Shown piece by piece: positions 26,984-36,561 of a DNA stretch of 64,000 nt; the first letter of the stretch is position 1, and each line of letters opens with the position of its first letter. The notes beneath the pieces are model-generated. The model saw only the letters and a list, made by a program, of their open reading frames with translations. It did no database searches and was not told the DNA's origin. The stretch is from Paraburkholderia phenazinium (lineage in GTDB: Bacteria; Pseudomonadota; Gammaproteobacteria; Burkholderiales; Burkholderiaceae), in assembly GCF_900142845.1 (NCBI RefSeq), contig NZ_FSRU01000001.1:2170001-2234000 (forward strand), read 5' to 3'. The position numbers and the translations under genes are program-made.

Positions 26984-27371
26984 CGGCTGGCGGGTGAGCG
27001 TCGGGCGACGCGTGACTGTGATTTTGACGGCCATGCACGCTGTTCGAGAGTCTGACCGCACAGGTACAGATCCCGGCCAGCGTGCTTGGCGTGCGCTGGA
27101 TGACCGCGGCGACGATTCAATACCCATATCACTACCGCCCGGGGAGCGGTTCAGCGCGAACGGTTTTTTGGTTACCGATTGCGGTTCCACCTATGCGGAA
27201 TCGCTTAAAACGTCTGTAGCCGCAATCGCTAATCAAAAAACCTCTGCCTAATGTCGTATTCGATCTTTTCCGTGTCGCCCGTGTAACGCACGCGTGATGC
27301 GGCGCCATCAGCGATAGGGCTTCCCCTTGTTGATGGCGGCGAAAATTCCAGCGTAGCCTCTCTTCAAGAGG
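26984..27371. other. About 390 bp intergenic, convergent genes
   Basis: Lies between the ends of the YdeP-like gene and the minus-strand porin. At 27354-27372 a 7-bp stem (AGCCTCT/AGAGGCT, 5-base loop) overlaps the porin stop codon; no T-run follows, so it is at best a weak terminator. No gene seen. Confidence 0.4.
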
Positions 27372-28487
27372 CTAAAACCTGTGCCGCAGCCCGACGGTTA
27401 CCTCAAGCTGGCTGCGATTGCTCGACGCAGGAAGCGAGTACAACTGCGCGAACTGAGCGCCACCGCCTGCGCGTTGATACAACGTGACCAGAGAGATGTC
27501 CGTTGCCTTCGAGAGCAGGTACTGCACCCCAGCGTTGACCTGATGCCAGTGAGGCGAGCTGAGCGAATATCCGTATTCGCCGTGGGTATAGATATAGGCG
27601 AGCCCAAGAACCATAAAGGGCGTTGGGCGATATGTGCCGTTGACTTCGTAGTTGTCGATCCGCAGCGACTCTCCGTCTACGTAGTCGAATCTCGATGTGG
27701 TTGCAAGTGCGGCAATTGATAATTTATCGAACCCATATGATCCGCCTATGCCCGCGATGCGGTTTAGTGCCACGCCCGCATTGTCCTTCAGAGGACTGAC
27801 CCGGAAAGTCGTCGCGTAGTCTCCGACAACCGCGCCGTTCGTGTTATCGGAAGAGTTGGGAGAGTTCAATTCCATGTAGGCCGCGCCGAGGCTAAGCTGG
27901 CCGATGTTGTAGCTCAGCCCGAAGCTGTATGCCCTATTGTCTGCGAAGCTACCGGCGTCGTTGCTTGCCCCATACAGCCCCGATAGCTGCACCCCAGCAA
28001 AAATTGGGCTTGAATACTTCACAGCGTTGTTGATGCGAAACGTGTCGAAGACGTTATCGGCGTCACCAATGTGTGCGCCAGTGTCAGCCCAAAGTACACT
28101 CGATTCATAAATTCGAAGTGCGTCTCCGAGCGGTGAATATTGACGCCCCAAGGTCAGGGTTCCCCACGCATTGTTGTTGAGTCCCACAAATGCCTGCCGG
28201 CCAAATTCGCGACCGCCCTGACCCAAAGAGCCGTCCAGAATGCTAAATCCATTCTCCAGGATGAATATTGCTGACGTCCCTCCTCCGAGATCCTCCGTGC
28301 CGCGAATCCCCCATCTGGACGGCTGCACCTGACCGCTAACCGCACTTACGATCGAATGGCCTCCTTCGTTGCTCACGTACGCGATGCCGCCGGAAATGAG
28401 TCCATACAAAGTTACAGACGATTGTGCGTTTGCATTGGCACAAGGCAGCAGCGCCGCAGCACACGCGGCAAAGATTGTCTTTTTCAT
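27372..28487 (-). CDS. Gram-negative porin (OmpC-type)
   Basis: 371 aa. Signal peptide MKKTIFAACAAALLPCANANA, then mature QSSVTLYGLISGGIAYV, the classic beginning of Burkholderiales 16-stranded general porins. PEFG-like strand motifs follow (SRWGIRGTEDLGGG, AFVGLNNNAWGTLTLGRQ), and the protein ends with GLRHRF, with the terminal aromatic residue needed for outer-membrane insertion. A trimeric diffusion channel. It is on the same strand as the MFS gene 66 bp upstream and may be co-regulated with it as an uptake route. Confidence 0.93.
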   Translation of the reverse strand: MKKTIFAACAAALLPCANANAQSSVTLYGLISGGIAYVSNEGGHSIVSAVSGQVQPSRWGIRGTEDLGGGTSAIFILENGFSILDGSLGQGGREFGRQAFVGLNNNAWGTLTLGRQYSPLGDALRIYESSVLWADTGAHIGDADNVFDTFRINNAVKYSSPIFAGVQLSGLYGASNDAGSFADNRAYSFGLSYNIGQLSLGAAYMELNSPNSSDNTNGAVVGDYATTFRVSPLKDNAGVALNRIAGIGGSYGFDKLSIAALATTSRFDYVDGESLRIDNYEVNGTYRPTPFMVLGLAYIYTHGEYGYSLSSPHWHQVNAGVQYLLSKATDISLVTLYQRAGGGAQFAQLYSLPASSNRSQLEVTVGLRHRF

Positions 28488-28553
28488 AGTCCAAACCGTG
28501 AGTGTTGTGATTGTGGCTAACTTCCCGCTTGAGCCGGAAATCGAGGATTGATG

Positions 28554-29849
28554 TCACACAGGGGGCGCTTTGCGATTGGCATGATTCGTCGGCGCGGCCG
28601 TCAGTGCGCCAACGATTGACGCGCTAACAACAACGGCTGCGGCGAAGAGGAACATTACCGGGCCAAACGACGAGAGATGATTTTTGACGGCGCCGACGGC
28701 GACTGGTCCGACAAAGCCGCCGACGTTTCCGATGGTGTTAATGAGGCCGAGAACGCCGGCTGAAGCTGCTCCGGCAAACATCGAGGCAGGCAACGTCCAA
28801 AACACCGCACTCGCCGACAAGACACCTGCCGCACCAACAGACAGCGCTGCGAGAGCACCCATGGGTGAGTGAATCGCTCCAGCGGCGGCAAATCCTGCTG
28901 CTCCGACCAAGAAAGGAAGCACAATATGTAGCCGGCGCTCCCCCGTCTTGTCGGAGTGCCGACTTACTGCGTAGGTAGATATCCCCGAGACGAGATACGG
29001 GATGGCGGTAACAAAGCCGGTAGTGATGTCCGACGTGCTCCCAACTGCTTTCACGATCTGCGGCAGCCAGAACGTCACGCCGTATACGGCAAAGATGCTG
29101 CACCCGTAAGCGACGGCTAGCAGTAGCGTGCGCCTGTCTGTGAGCGCGCGACCTACGCCCGCGTGAACCTTGGCGGCTCCCTCGGTGGCGAGACGTGCCT
29201 CAAGCCAACTGCTCTGCTCGGGCGTAAGCCATTTTGCATCTCGCGGGCGGTCCGGCAGCAAGAAAAAGACGGCGAACCCGATAATCACGGACGGTACACC
29301 TTCCAGCACGAAAAGCCACTGCCATCCACGCAACGCGAGCGTTCCGTCCAAGCCCATCAGAAGACCTGACACTGGGGCGCCTATGACAACTGCGATAGGA
29401 ATTCCAAGCGCGAAAATCGCTATTGCGCGTGCTCGCTCGCGCTCTGGAAACCATTGAGCGATGTAGAACGTCACTCCGGGGACGAAACCGGCTTCCGCAA
29501 GTCCCAGCAGAAGTCTGAGAGCGTAGAAGGAAGTTGGCCCTTGAACAAACATCATGGCAGAGGCAACCACCCCCCACGAAACCATAATGCGAGCGAGCCA
29601 CAGCCGTGCGCCAACACGGGCCTGCACAAGTATGCTGGGGACTTCGAACAGCGTGTACGGAATGAAGAAGATTCCGGCAGCAAGACCAAATACCTCTGGG
29701 CCAAAAGACAGGTCGTGATTCATTTGTATTGCAGCAAATCCGACGTTCACACGATCAAGAAAGGCCGCGACAAACATGGTGCAAATCAGGGGTAAAAGTC
29801 GTCTTCGGACGATGCGCACCGTCGAGCGCTCGACTTGGGATGTCTGCAT
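28554..29849 (-). CDS. MFS transporter, anion:cation symporter (ACS)-like
   Basis: 431 aa from ATG 29849; an upstream ATG at 29915 would add 22 residues. Twelve hydrophobic segments. The TM1 signature AAFLDRVNVGFAAIQM and the motif GLAEAGFVPGVTFYIAQWF are typical of the ACS family, which imports organic anions such as tartrate, phthalate, hexuronates or aromatic acids. Divergent from nothing immediate; palindromes at 29936-29963 and 30217-30230 lie upstream. The neighbouring MarR, DapA-family and second MFS genes suggest use in a catabolic pathway. Confidence 0.88.
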   Translation of the reverse strand: MQTSQVERSTVRIVRRRLLPLICTMFVAAFLDRVNVGFAAIQMNHDLSFGPEVFGLAAGIFFIPYTLFEVPSILVQARVGARLWLARIMVSWGVVASAMMFVQGPTSFYALRLLLGLAEAGFVPGVTFYIAQWFPERERARAIAIFALGIPIAVVIGAPVSGLLMGLDGTLALRGWQWLFVLEGVPSVIIGFAVFFLLPDRPRDAKWLTPEQSSWLEARLATEGAAKVHAGVGRALTDRRTLLLAVAYGCSIFAVYGVTFWLPQIVKAVGSTSDITTGFVTAIPYLVSGISTYAVSRHSDKTGERRLHIVLPFLVGAAGFAAAGAIHSPMGALAALSVGAAGVLSASAVFWTLPASMFAGAASAGVLGLINTIGNVGGFVGPVAVGAVKNHLSSFGPVMFLFAAAVVVSASIVGALTAAPTNHANRKAPPV

Positions 29850-29935
29850 TTGAGCCTGTTCTTCCGCAAATTGGTTTTTAAGGAAACGTGGACCCAGTCC
29901 GCCGCTCATACACATAAGCTTCCATACAGATATAA

Positions 29936-29963
29936 TTAGTTAACCTAAATACTGGATAACTAA
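29936..29963. promoter_or_regulatory. Inverted repeat TTAGTTA-N14-TAACTAA
   Basis: Perfect 7-bp arms at 29936-29942 and 29957-29963, in an AT-rich segment 90 bp upstream of the MFS start. A plausible operator or promoter element of that gene. Confidence 0.4.
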
Positions 29964-30216
29964 CAATATGAAGCGATCGACCGCCGCGTATGCCGGCGCA
30001 GCCTCCGATACCTGATGCAAACGTACGCGGCGATCTTCCCAACACGCTATACAAAAGACGACACTTCAAGGCAACGCAAGGTCACGTCGCTTTGTGCGCG
30101 TAGTCTGGACCGCAAAGCGGTGCTCGACGGGACGCCACTGCCTCCATCCCTCAGTCAGGGTCTACCGCTCGCGCACACAATTGAGATGGCGGTCCGTCCA
30201 TTCGCCTGATCATTTA

Positions 30217-30230
30217 TTTGCAATTGCAAA
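30217..30230. promoter_or_regulatory. 14-bp perfect palindrome TTTGCAATTGCAAA
   Basis: Self-complementary 14-mer in the ~630-bp gap between the MFS gene start and the MarR gene end. It shares the core TTTGCAA with sites at 31130-31139 and 31405-31417. The gap otherwise holds no gene I can support. Confidence 0.5.
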
Positions 30231-30478
30231 CATAACTGATTGTAACGAAGCTCAAATTCTGCGCACCTAAGTGGTTTCCCCTACGTGTCGCAAAATAAAG
30301 GTATCGCCATGCTCCTGCCACTAAAGGACGAGCACGAAAGAGACCACTGGATGGATTCGAATAGCACGCGGATTCGGCGGCAAGGGCTCAGGGCAGGCCG
30401 GAGGCGCCGCAGTGTGGAGAAAGTTGCCTACAAATATCGCAGTCGGATCTTCTTGTATGACAGCCCGAATCGACTGCG

Positions 30479-30943
30479 CTACTTCTCGAGAGTAGGTTTC
30501 GCGTGAACAGCGACAGACGCAATATTTTCGTGAACCTGAGTAAGCAGACGCTTAAGGATGACCGCCTCTTCGGGCGAAATGTGCGCCAACGCAATGCGCT
30601 CGTAGAGCTCCGCGAGCGGGACAATTTTCCACGCCAGGTCGCGCGCTTTCTCCGTGAGCGTCACAGATACCGCACGCGCATCGTCCGGGGCTACGGTTCT
30701 GCGCAAAAGCTCGCGCTTTTCCATGGAGGTAACGAGGCGCGACAGTGTGGATACCTCGATGGACGTATGGTCGGACAGAGCAGTTACTCTTTGGCCGTCC
30801 TGATGCAGCAATGAGGCCAATACCCGCCACATCGGGAGATTGATATCGAACGCAGCCAGTTGGTCCGAAAATGCCTGTCCGATTCCTACCCCCGCTCGAT
30901 TCAGGAGATACGGTAATGCACTCTCCAGATCGAATCGCTTCAT
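30479..30943 (-). CDS. MarR-family transcriptional regulator
   Basis: 154 aa from ATG 30943, preceded by AGGAG (the longer frame to 31129 lacks support). Winged-helix features: LPMWRVLASLLHQDGQRVTALSDHT, recognition helix IEVSTLSRLVTSMEKRELL, and wing RRTVAPDDARAVSVTLTEKA. Transcribed away from the DapA-family gene at 31530. The palindromes at 31130-31139 and 31393-31428 in the shared upstream region are likely binding sites, giving autoregulation and control of the neighbouring catabolic genes; ligand unknown. Confidence 0.9.
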   Translation of the reverse strand: MKRFDLESALPYLLNRAGVGIGQAFSDQLAAFDINLPMWRVLASLLHQDGQRVTALSDHTSIEVSTLSRLVTSMEKRELLRRTVAPDDARAVSVTLTEKARDLAWKIVPLAELYERIALAHISPEEAVILKRLLTQVHENIASVAVHAKPTLEK

Positions 30944-31129
30944 TCCATATCTCCTGTCGCTAGCAATTTTCACCGGCCAGAGTCTAGCAACTTGTGTTGG
31001 CATTGTCTGACTAATATGCGGCGTTGATCGCCAGCAAATTGAGTTTTGGGCGCTTCGAGGCAACCTGCCCAGCCGCTCGGCATACTGCCGACGATAGGCG
31101 AGACCGGCCGCTAGTTTGACCGTACACAA

Positions 31130-31139
31130 ATTTGCAAAT
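31130..31139. promoter_or_regulatory. 10-bp palindrome ATTTGCAAAT
   Basis: Perfect palindrome about 190 bp upstream of the MarR start, with the same TTTGCAAA core as the larger site at 31393-31428. Candidate MarR operator. Confidence 0.45.
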
Positions 31140-31392
31140 GCAGTTGGTCTTCACGTGGCGAGCTTCCCTGTTTCGTAAGCCAGCGTCATCAGTCCGCTCC
31201 TCTGCGCGCTGCATCAATGCTGCGAGGGCTCCACGGAGAGTCTTTGTCTTTCCTCGCAGATAGCGGCCGCCGCCCACCGCTTCGACAGCAGCACCCAGTC
31301 GCGTGAGTGCTGCTACCCCCCATCGTAGCGTGTCAGTCAGCGTTTTTCCGTCTTCCCTTCTTGCCGGGGCTCCGCAAAGCGGGTAAACACTG

Positions 31393-31428
31393 GCCAGATA
31401 TTATTTGTATTTGCAAATAATATCTGGC
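31393..31428. promoter_or_regulatory. Large inverted repeat upstream of DapA-family gene
   Basis: Perfect 15-bp arms GCCAGATATTATTTG (31393-31407) and CAAATAATATCTGGC (31414-31428) around a 6-bp centre. It lies 100 bp before the DapA-family start and 450 bp before the MarR start. The size, AT-rich core and place make it the best operator candidate for the adjacent MarR protein. Confidence 0.65.
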
Positions 31429-31529
31429 TAACTTGAGGTGTCAATGGCCTCAAGCAAAAGAACCATGAGTTGCCACCTTTGACGGGCGAGACATTCGTTT
31501 CTTCACGGGCGTTCTACGGAGGAGTAGCT

Positions 31530-32513
31530 GTGCATCCACTCGCTAGGCGTTACTACACCGCATTGGTGTTGCCCACCAACTCCGATTTCACTATCGACGA
31601 AGGCGGCCTTCGCCGCCTCACCCGCTACTTCATGCAGCCAGGTTTCCGTGAGGTTGGCGGCTTGATCGTGAATCCTGAGGCAGGTGAAATTTTCTACCTT
31701 GATCGTGCTGAAAAGCGTCGAGCAATTGAGATCGTCCTGGACGAAGCAAACGGCGAAATTCCCGTTTTCGCGGGTCTATACGGCTCGTCGACGTCTGATT
31801 TACTGAACGTCACACGCGACGCGAAAGCTATGGGCGTGGACGGTATTTTTGTCATCCCGCCGGGTGGGGCGATGGACATCACGTATAGCTGGGATGCAAA
31901 CAAGTACCCTGAAGTGTGGCTCGATCAGATAAAGGAACAAGATGCAGCGGTCGACCTGCCGATCCTCACACACCCAGTTGCCCCACCCTCTCCCAAATTT
32001 GGCGTTGGCCTACCGCTCGAGCCGACACTCAAGATCTGTCGCGAGGTACCCAACATCATCGGCTGGAAAATGACCTACAGCTACGATGGCTATCGGGTCA
32101 TCGCACGGGCTCTGCGCGAGCAAACGAGCGTCGGCATTATGGGTGCGCCGGCGCACTTCTTCCACGAAGCCCAGGCAACAGGCCAGATGGATGGCACGGT
32201 CTCCGGTTGCTGGTGCTATGCCATGGAACCAATGCTCGAACACCTTGATGCATGGAAGCGTGGAGACCTGGAGCAGGCTCGGCAAATTTGGGATTCGGGT
32301 CTAGCCGCACTGCATGAGTACATCTTTTCCGAGTGGGGGCGCGTCCACGTGCGATACAAGGTGGCGAGTTGGCTTCGCGGATTGACGTCGCATCCCCGCA
32401 TGCGCCCGCCGATGCCTGAACCTCGTCAGGAAGAGATCTCCACCATCAGGCAACTGCTGACCGCCTTGAATTTGCCGCTTGTTGGCGACGTGAAGGCAAG
32501 ACAGTCTGCCTGA
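31530..32513 (+). CDS. DapA (DHDPS)-family aldolase/dehydratase
   Basis: 327 aa from a GTG at 31530 with GGAGGAG just upstream. TIM-barrel lyase family: EVGGLIVNPEAGEIFYLDRAEKR corresponds to the GTTGE loop region (here altered to NPEAGE), and NIIGWKMTYS carries the Schiff-base Lys. Family members cleave or dehydrate 2-keto acids (for example dihydrodipicolinate synthase, keto-deoxy sugar aldolases, aromatic hydratase-aldolases). The longer sequence and aromatic-gene context make hydratase-aldolase-type chemistry conceivable. Followed by an MFS gene 59 bp downstream, probably the same operon. Confidence 0.8.
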   Translation: MHPLARRYYTALVLPTNSDFTIDEGGLRRLTRYFMQPGFREVGGLIVNPEAGEIFYLDRAEKRRAIEIVLDEANGEIPVFAGLYGSSTSDLLNVTRDAKAMGVDGIFVIPPGGAMDITYSWDANKYPEVWLDQIKEQDAAVDLPILTHPVAPPSPKFGVGLPLEPTLKICREVPNIIGWKMTYSYDGYRVIARALREQTSVGIMGAPAHFFHEAQATGQMDGTVSGCWCYAMEPMLEHLDAWKRGDLEQARQIWDSGLAALHEYIFSEWGRVHVRYKVASWLRGLTSHPRMRPPMPEPRQEEISTIRQLLTALNLPLVGDVKARQSA

Positions 32514-32572
32514 TCTTGCCGGCTTCGGCAGCCGACCCGGTCGGCTGCATCCTCCTATTTCAAGAAGAAACC

Positions 32573-33970
32573 ATGGGCATCCCATCAGCTCCTCCTCAAC
32601 TCAGTCAACGCGCGATTACGTCGACGGACATCGTGTCACGACTTGAGCGTATCCCGACGTCCGGATGGCACGTTCGTACACGCGCGATCGTCGGAATTGC
32701 GACGTTCTTCGATGCCTTCGATGCGTTGACACTGGCATTCGTCTTGCCGTCTCTAATTCGCACGTGGCATCTTCTCCCAGGCCAGGCGGCCTTGTTACTC
32801 TCTGCCGGGTTTCTTGGCCAACTTGTCGGCGCCTTCAGCTTCGGGGGCTTAGCGGAAAGATATGGCCGAATCCCGACACTCGTCCTGAGCGTCGCTATAT
32901 TTTCGTTCGCAAGTCTATTGTGCGCAGCTGCCAACGGATTTGCCATGTTACTCGTCTTTCGCGCTGTCCAAGGAGTCGGACTAGGTGGCGAAGTGCCGGT
33001 CGCGGCCACCTACATCAACGAGCTGACCAAGTCGCACGGGCGTGGAAGATTTATCCTTCTTTACGAAATCATCTTCCCCGTAGGTCTCGTTTTTGCCGGG
33101 TTGCTCGGAACGTGGATCGTCCCCACGTTTGGATGGCGCTACATGTTCCTGATTGGTGCCCTACCCGCGATCCCAACCCTTCTGATGACACGTCTTTTGC
33201 CGGAATCGCCACGCTGGCTACTGGCAAAAGGCAAGCTCACCGAGGCTCAAAAAGTCGTCGAGAAAATCGAAACGGCCGTCTCAAAGAATGGGGCGCGCCC
33301 TCTGCCTCCGGTTCGCCCGCTTGAAACCGTCGTCGCTCAACCGCCCACTCACGGGAGGAAGCGTTTTGGCGCAGAACTGTTTTCCCCCTTCTACAGGTGG
33401 CGAACTCTGGTGATCTGGATGCTCTGGTTCTGCTCCGCATTTGTTGTGTACGGGCTCGTCAGTTGGCTTCCCACGATTTATTCCACCGTGTTTCACGTCC
33501 CGCTACGAGATGCCCTACTCTTTAGTCTTACGGCCAATCTTGCAGGACTGGTGGGGACACTGGCATGTGCGCTGCTTATTGATCGAACAGGACGCAGGCC
33601 GTGGTTCGTCGCTGCCTTCATTTGTGCGGGGTGTTCCCTTGCTGCGTTGGCAACGCATGCGAATTCGCTATCCGCCGTCGTTGCTATCGCGTCAATCAGT
33701 TATTTCTTCGTCAACAGCACGGCCCTTGCGCTTTATGTTTATACACCGGAGTGTTACCCAACAAGAATTCGCGCGTTAGGCACAAGCATCGGTACAGGTT
33801 GGCAACGGATAGCGTCCATCTTTAGCCCCTTGATTGTCGGAAGCTTGCTAATGAACAGCGCCGTGTCGGCTGTGTTTTGGCTCTATTGTGCTGCCGCAGT
33901 GGCCGGTGCGATTGTGTCGCTTTTCACAACGGAGACAGCTGGCAGGACTCTTGAAGAGCTATCCCCGTGA
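32573..33970 (+). CDS. MFS transporter, aromatic acid:H+ symporter-like
   Basis: 465 aa from ATG 32573. Twelve TM segments. The loop 2-3 motif GGLAERYGRIPTLVL and TM1 region FFDAFDALTLAFVLPSL (the DxxD pattern important in PcaK/BenK-type carriers, present here as DAFD) point to the AAHS or a closely related sugar-porter-like family; ESPRWLLAKGKLTEA is the central-loop PESPRW motif. Likely imports the substrate of the neighbouring enzymes. Same strand and close behind the DapA-family gene. Confidence 0.85.
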   Translation: MGIPSAPPQLSQRAITSTDIVSRLERIPTSGWHVRTRAIVGIATFFDAFDALTLAFVLPSLIRTWHLLPGQAALLLSAGFLGQLVGAFSFGGLAERYGRIPTLVLSVAIFSFASLLCAAANGFAMLLVFRAVQGVGLGGEVPVAATYINELTKSHGRGRFILLYEIIFPVGLVFAGLLGTWIVPTFGWRYMFLIGALPAIPTLLMTRLLPESPRWLLAKGKLTEAQKVVEKIETAVSKNGARPLPPVRPLETVVAQPPTHGRKRFGAELFSPFYRWRTLVIWMLWFCSAFVVYGLVSWLPTIYSTVFHVPLRDALLFSLTANLAGLVGTLACALLIDRTGRRPWFVAAFICAGCSLAALATHANSLSAVVAIASISYFFVNSTALALYVYTPECYPTRIRALGTSIGTGWQRIASIFSPLIVGSLLMNSAVSAVFWLYCAAAVAGAIVSLFTTETAGRTLEELSP

Positions 33971-34057
33971 CGGGGTCGCTCATCTGCAATATGACCTGAA
34001 ACCTCGCGACCGTTAGTTTGAAGGTGCGCAATTCGGACCAGATTTCGGCAGGGCCAC

Positions 34058-35100
34058 GTGTGGAGTTTGGTTTCGCGCGGCCGCTGAACAAATCTATAAA
34101 AGTGTGCAGGCCTGGTCGAATTCGAGGCGCGGCGCGCGCGCGAACAGCTTTGACTTATCGCCATACCCGAGATTGCAAAGGAAGTTCGATTTAATGTGAC
34201 CTTCGGGAAAGAATTCTTGCGTGGAATTCGGCTCGCTCTTACCAGCACCAAAGAATTCCTCGTCGACCTTCGCGTTGTCGAACCCCGACATCGGCCCGCA
34301 ATCTAGCCCTAACGCACGCGCAGCCAGAATCATGTAAGCGCCTTGCAAACTGGAGTTGCGTTTCGCCGTAGCGTCGACTAGTTCCGGTGCATTGGCGAAG
34401 AGATCACGCATGCCAGGATCGTGTGGCAATAGCTGCGGCAACTTCTCGTAGAATTTCAGGTCGTGAGCGACGATGGCTGTCACCGGGGCGCTCATCATCT
34501 TGTCCACGTTCCCGGGAGCAAGCGCCGGCAACAGCCTCTCCTTTGCCTCTTTGGTGCGTAAAAAAAGGATCCGCGCAGGATTGCCGTTGGCGCTGGTGGG
34601 GGCCCATCTCATCAGGTTGTAAACCTGACGCAAGATTTCGTCCGACACCGGCTCGTTCAGCCACGCTCTGTATGAACGTGCCTCACGAAACAGAATGTCG
34701 AGGCCAACATCGTCTATAGCGTTTCTCATAAATCCTCCAGGGCAGAAGGCCGCAACTGACTCGCACGACGTGCTCGCTCACGCGGCTACGATCAAACTCC
34801 TCACTTCGGCACGACAATCCTTTTGCCGCGTTGCTAGCGACCGCGGGAGCCGGTTGTGTGTTGGCGGTCAGCGTTATCACGCCGCTTTGTCTACCTGCCG
34901 TGTCATTCTGAGCCTACGATCGGATCACCGATTGCAGCTTCTCGCCAAGAAATACACCGATGGCCTGGAGAGCCTCTCCCGAGGCCTTCAACACTCCGAT
35001 CCTGCCGGCGAATCCGTGTGGCATACCCATCCAGACATCGACCCGTGCATCGACACCTGCAGCGATGGCGCGCTGAACATAGTCACGTGAGTCATCCAGA
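34058..35100 (-). repeat. Inverted duplication, right arm
   Basis: Counterpart of 22988-23905 on the opposite strand. This copy keeps the complete esterase and the ~130-bp esterase-nitroreductase spacer that the left arm has lost, so it is likely the parental arrangement. Confidence 0.85.
34094..34729 (-). CDS. Nitroreductase-family malonic semialdehyde reductase (RutE-like), copy 2
   Basis: 211 aa, GGAGG ribosome site. Same family signatures as the copy at 23241: LMRWAPTSANGNPARILFLR, ALAPGNVDKMMSAPVTAIV, RNSSLQGAYMILAARALGLD, ending FARAPRLEFDQACTLL. Gly and Ala replace Cys and Thr in the SANxNP segment, closer to typical RutE. It lies 184 bp downstream of the intact esterase gene on the same strand, so the pair may form an operon. 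Confidence 0.87.
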   Translation of the reverse strand: MRNAIDDVGLDILFREARSYRAWLNEPVSDEILRQVYNLMRWAPTSANGNPARILFLRTKEAKERLLPALAPGNVDKMMSAPVTAIVAHDLKFYEKLPQLLPHDPGMRDLFANAPELVDATAKRNSSLQGAYMILAARALGLDCGPMSGFDNAKVDEEFFGAGKSEPNSTQEFFPEGHIKSNFLCNLGYGDKSKLFARAPRLEFDQACTLL

Positions 35101-35879
35101 AGCACTTCATCGTCTCCCACGTGAACGCGAACGGGAGGCAAACCGGTCAACGGTGCATGAAGCGGCGAAGCGTGGGGATGTTTGGGATCCGCGCCACGCA
35201 GGTAGGAATGCACAAGCTCAGACACTTGCGCGCGGGTAAAAAGCGGATCGGCATCCGCGCGTGTCTCGTATGTCGCACCCGAGAGCGTCAGATCGGTAAC
35301 GGGTGACAATGCAACCACTCCAGCAAGTGTCGCCTTCGCAGAGACGTCGTTGCCAGCAAGGCGCGATGCGAGAACCAGGGCGAGGTTGCCGCCAGCCGAG
35401 TCCCCAGTTACGGCAATCCGGGAAATGTTCCTTTCATCGAGTCCGAGATAACAGGCCAGCACATCATCAACGGCTGCAGGGAACGGATGCTCAGGAGCCA
35501 GCCGATAGTCCGGAACAAAGGCCCGCACTCCGCTCCTCGCCGCGATATGCGCGACGAGATGGCGGAATGCGTTCGCGGAGCCGAAGTTAAACCATCCTCC
35601 ATGCAGATGGATGATCGCCTCGTCCGGCCGACAGTGCGCAGGAGTCACCCAGATCCCATGGATGCCGCCCACCGTGTCGTGTTCGAACGTTACATCGTCG
35701 CGTGGCAAAACACTTTCCATCATGGCATCGAAAGCCCCGCGCGCTTCGATCCCCAACTTCATACCTTTGGTGGAACTGGCTCCGGCTCGCATCGCCTCGG
35801 TGATCTTCGCGTCTTCAGGATCGAGTCGATGCGTCACGACAGAAGCGCTTGACGTACCGTTGGTGGGTGAATTTTCCAT
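34914..35879 (-). CDS. HSL-family alpha/beta hydrolase (esterase)
   Basis: 321 aa, AAAGGAA before ATG. Hormone-sensitive-lipase family: oxyanion motif IIHLHGGWFNFGSA (~residue 92), nucleophile elbow VTGDSAGGNLAL (~163), an Asp near PPVRVHVGDDEVLLDD (~258) and His in GMPHGFAG (~290) completing the triad. Esterases of this family hydrolyse small acyl esters and sometimes lactones. Located upstream of nitroreductase copy 2. Only its 3' end is preserved in the left duplicate at 22988. Confidence 0.92.
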   Translation of the reverse strand: MENSPTNGTSSASVVTHRLDPEDAKITEAMRAGASSTKGMKLGIEARGAFDAMMESVLPRDDVTFEHDTVGGIHGIWVTPAHCRPDEAIIHLHGGWFNFGSANAFRHLVAHIAARSGVRAFVPDYRLAPEHPFPAAVDDVLACYLGLDERNISRIAVTGDSAGGNLALVLASRLAGNDVSAKATLAGVVALSPVTDLTLSGATYETRADADPLFTRAQVSELVHSYLRGADPKHPHASPLHAPLTGLPPVRVHVGDDEVLLDDSRDYVQRAIAAGVDARVDVWMGMPHGFAGRIGVLKASGEALQAIGVFLGEKLQSVIRS

Positions 35880-36561
35880 TGTTAGTTCCTTTAATTTCCG
35901 CGGCTGTCACGTTGCTGCGGCCAAGGTGTCGTACTGCTGAACGCTTTTAGTAACGTAGCGGTACGACCCGCCACAGACAGCTATTAGCTGATGGTGGAAG
36001 CGCCTCCACCGAGCCCCCTTCGCAGCGAACGAGAGTCATCTCGCTCAAGGAACCACTCAATGAAAGGCACATCGGTGTACGAGGATAAGGAACGCTTTGA
36101 AGGGCCCACCGCCAGCAGCCATAGGTATTCCAACATGCGATCCCGCTGGCAGTCACGTTGGCGAGCTATGCGTCCAGAGGCACAACTACCTTGCTACCGA
36201 CTTCTATGCTCCGCTAACGCAAACCGATGGGTCGCGTCTCGCCGCGAAATCGAACCCGGTCCTGCAGCGTTCCTGCCAAGGCGCGTACATCCATGCACTC
36301 CGCGTGGCCGCTAAATGTCGGCTCACATGCCAATTCGGCGAGCGCCAATTTCCACACGACTCGACCTTCGTCGGATAATAGAATGACCGCGAGGGCGTGC
36401 ATATGTCCTGAATTGCAAAGCAACGTTGCGCGCGGTAGAACGCCCACCATTCACAAGAATCGGCCGATGGGCTACATCAATGACCTTCAACTCTACCCGT
36501 ACAAATGCAGCGCCGGATGTGCAGAACAATCGGATAAGCACGATCGCCTACCCTCCGGTGG
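35880..36561. other. About 680 bp with no identified gene
   Basis: Several frames of 60-130 codons exist on both strands, but none has motifs I recognise. It contains the ribosome site (AAAGGAA) and presumably the promoter of the esterase at its left end. Confidence 0.4.

Noticed and set aside
27354..27372. Rho-independent terminator at the porin end
   Set aside because: Stem of only 7 bp that overlaps the stop codon and is not followed by a T-run.
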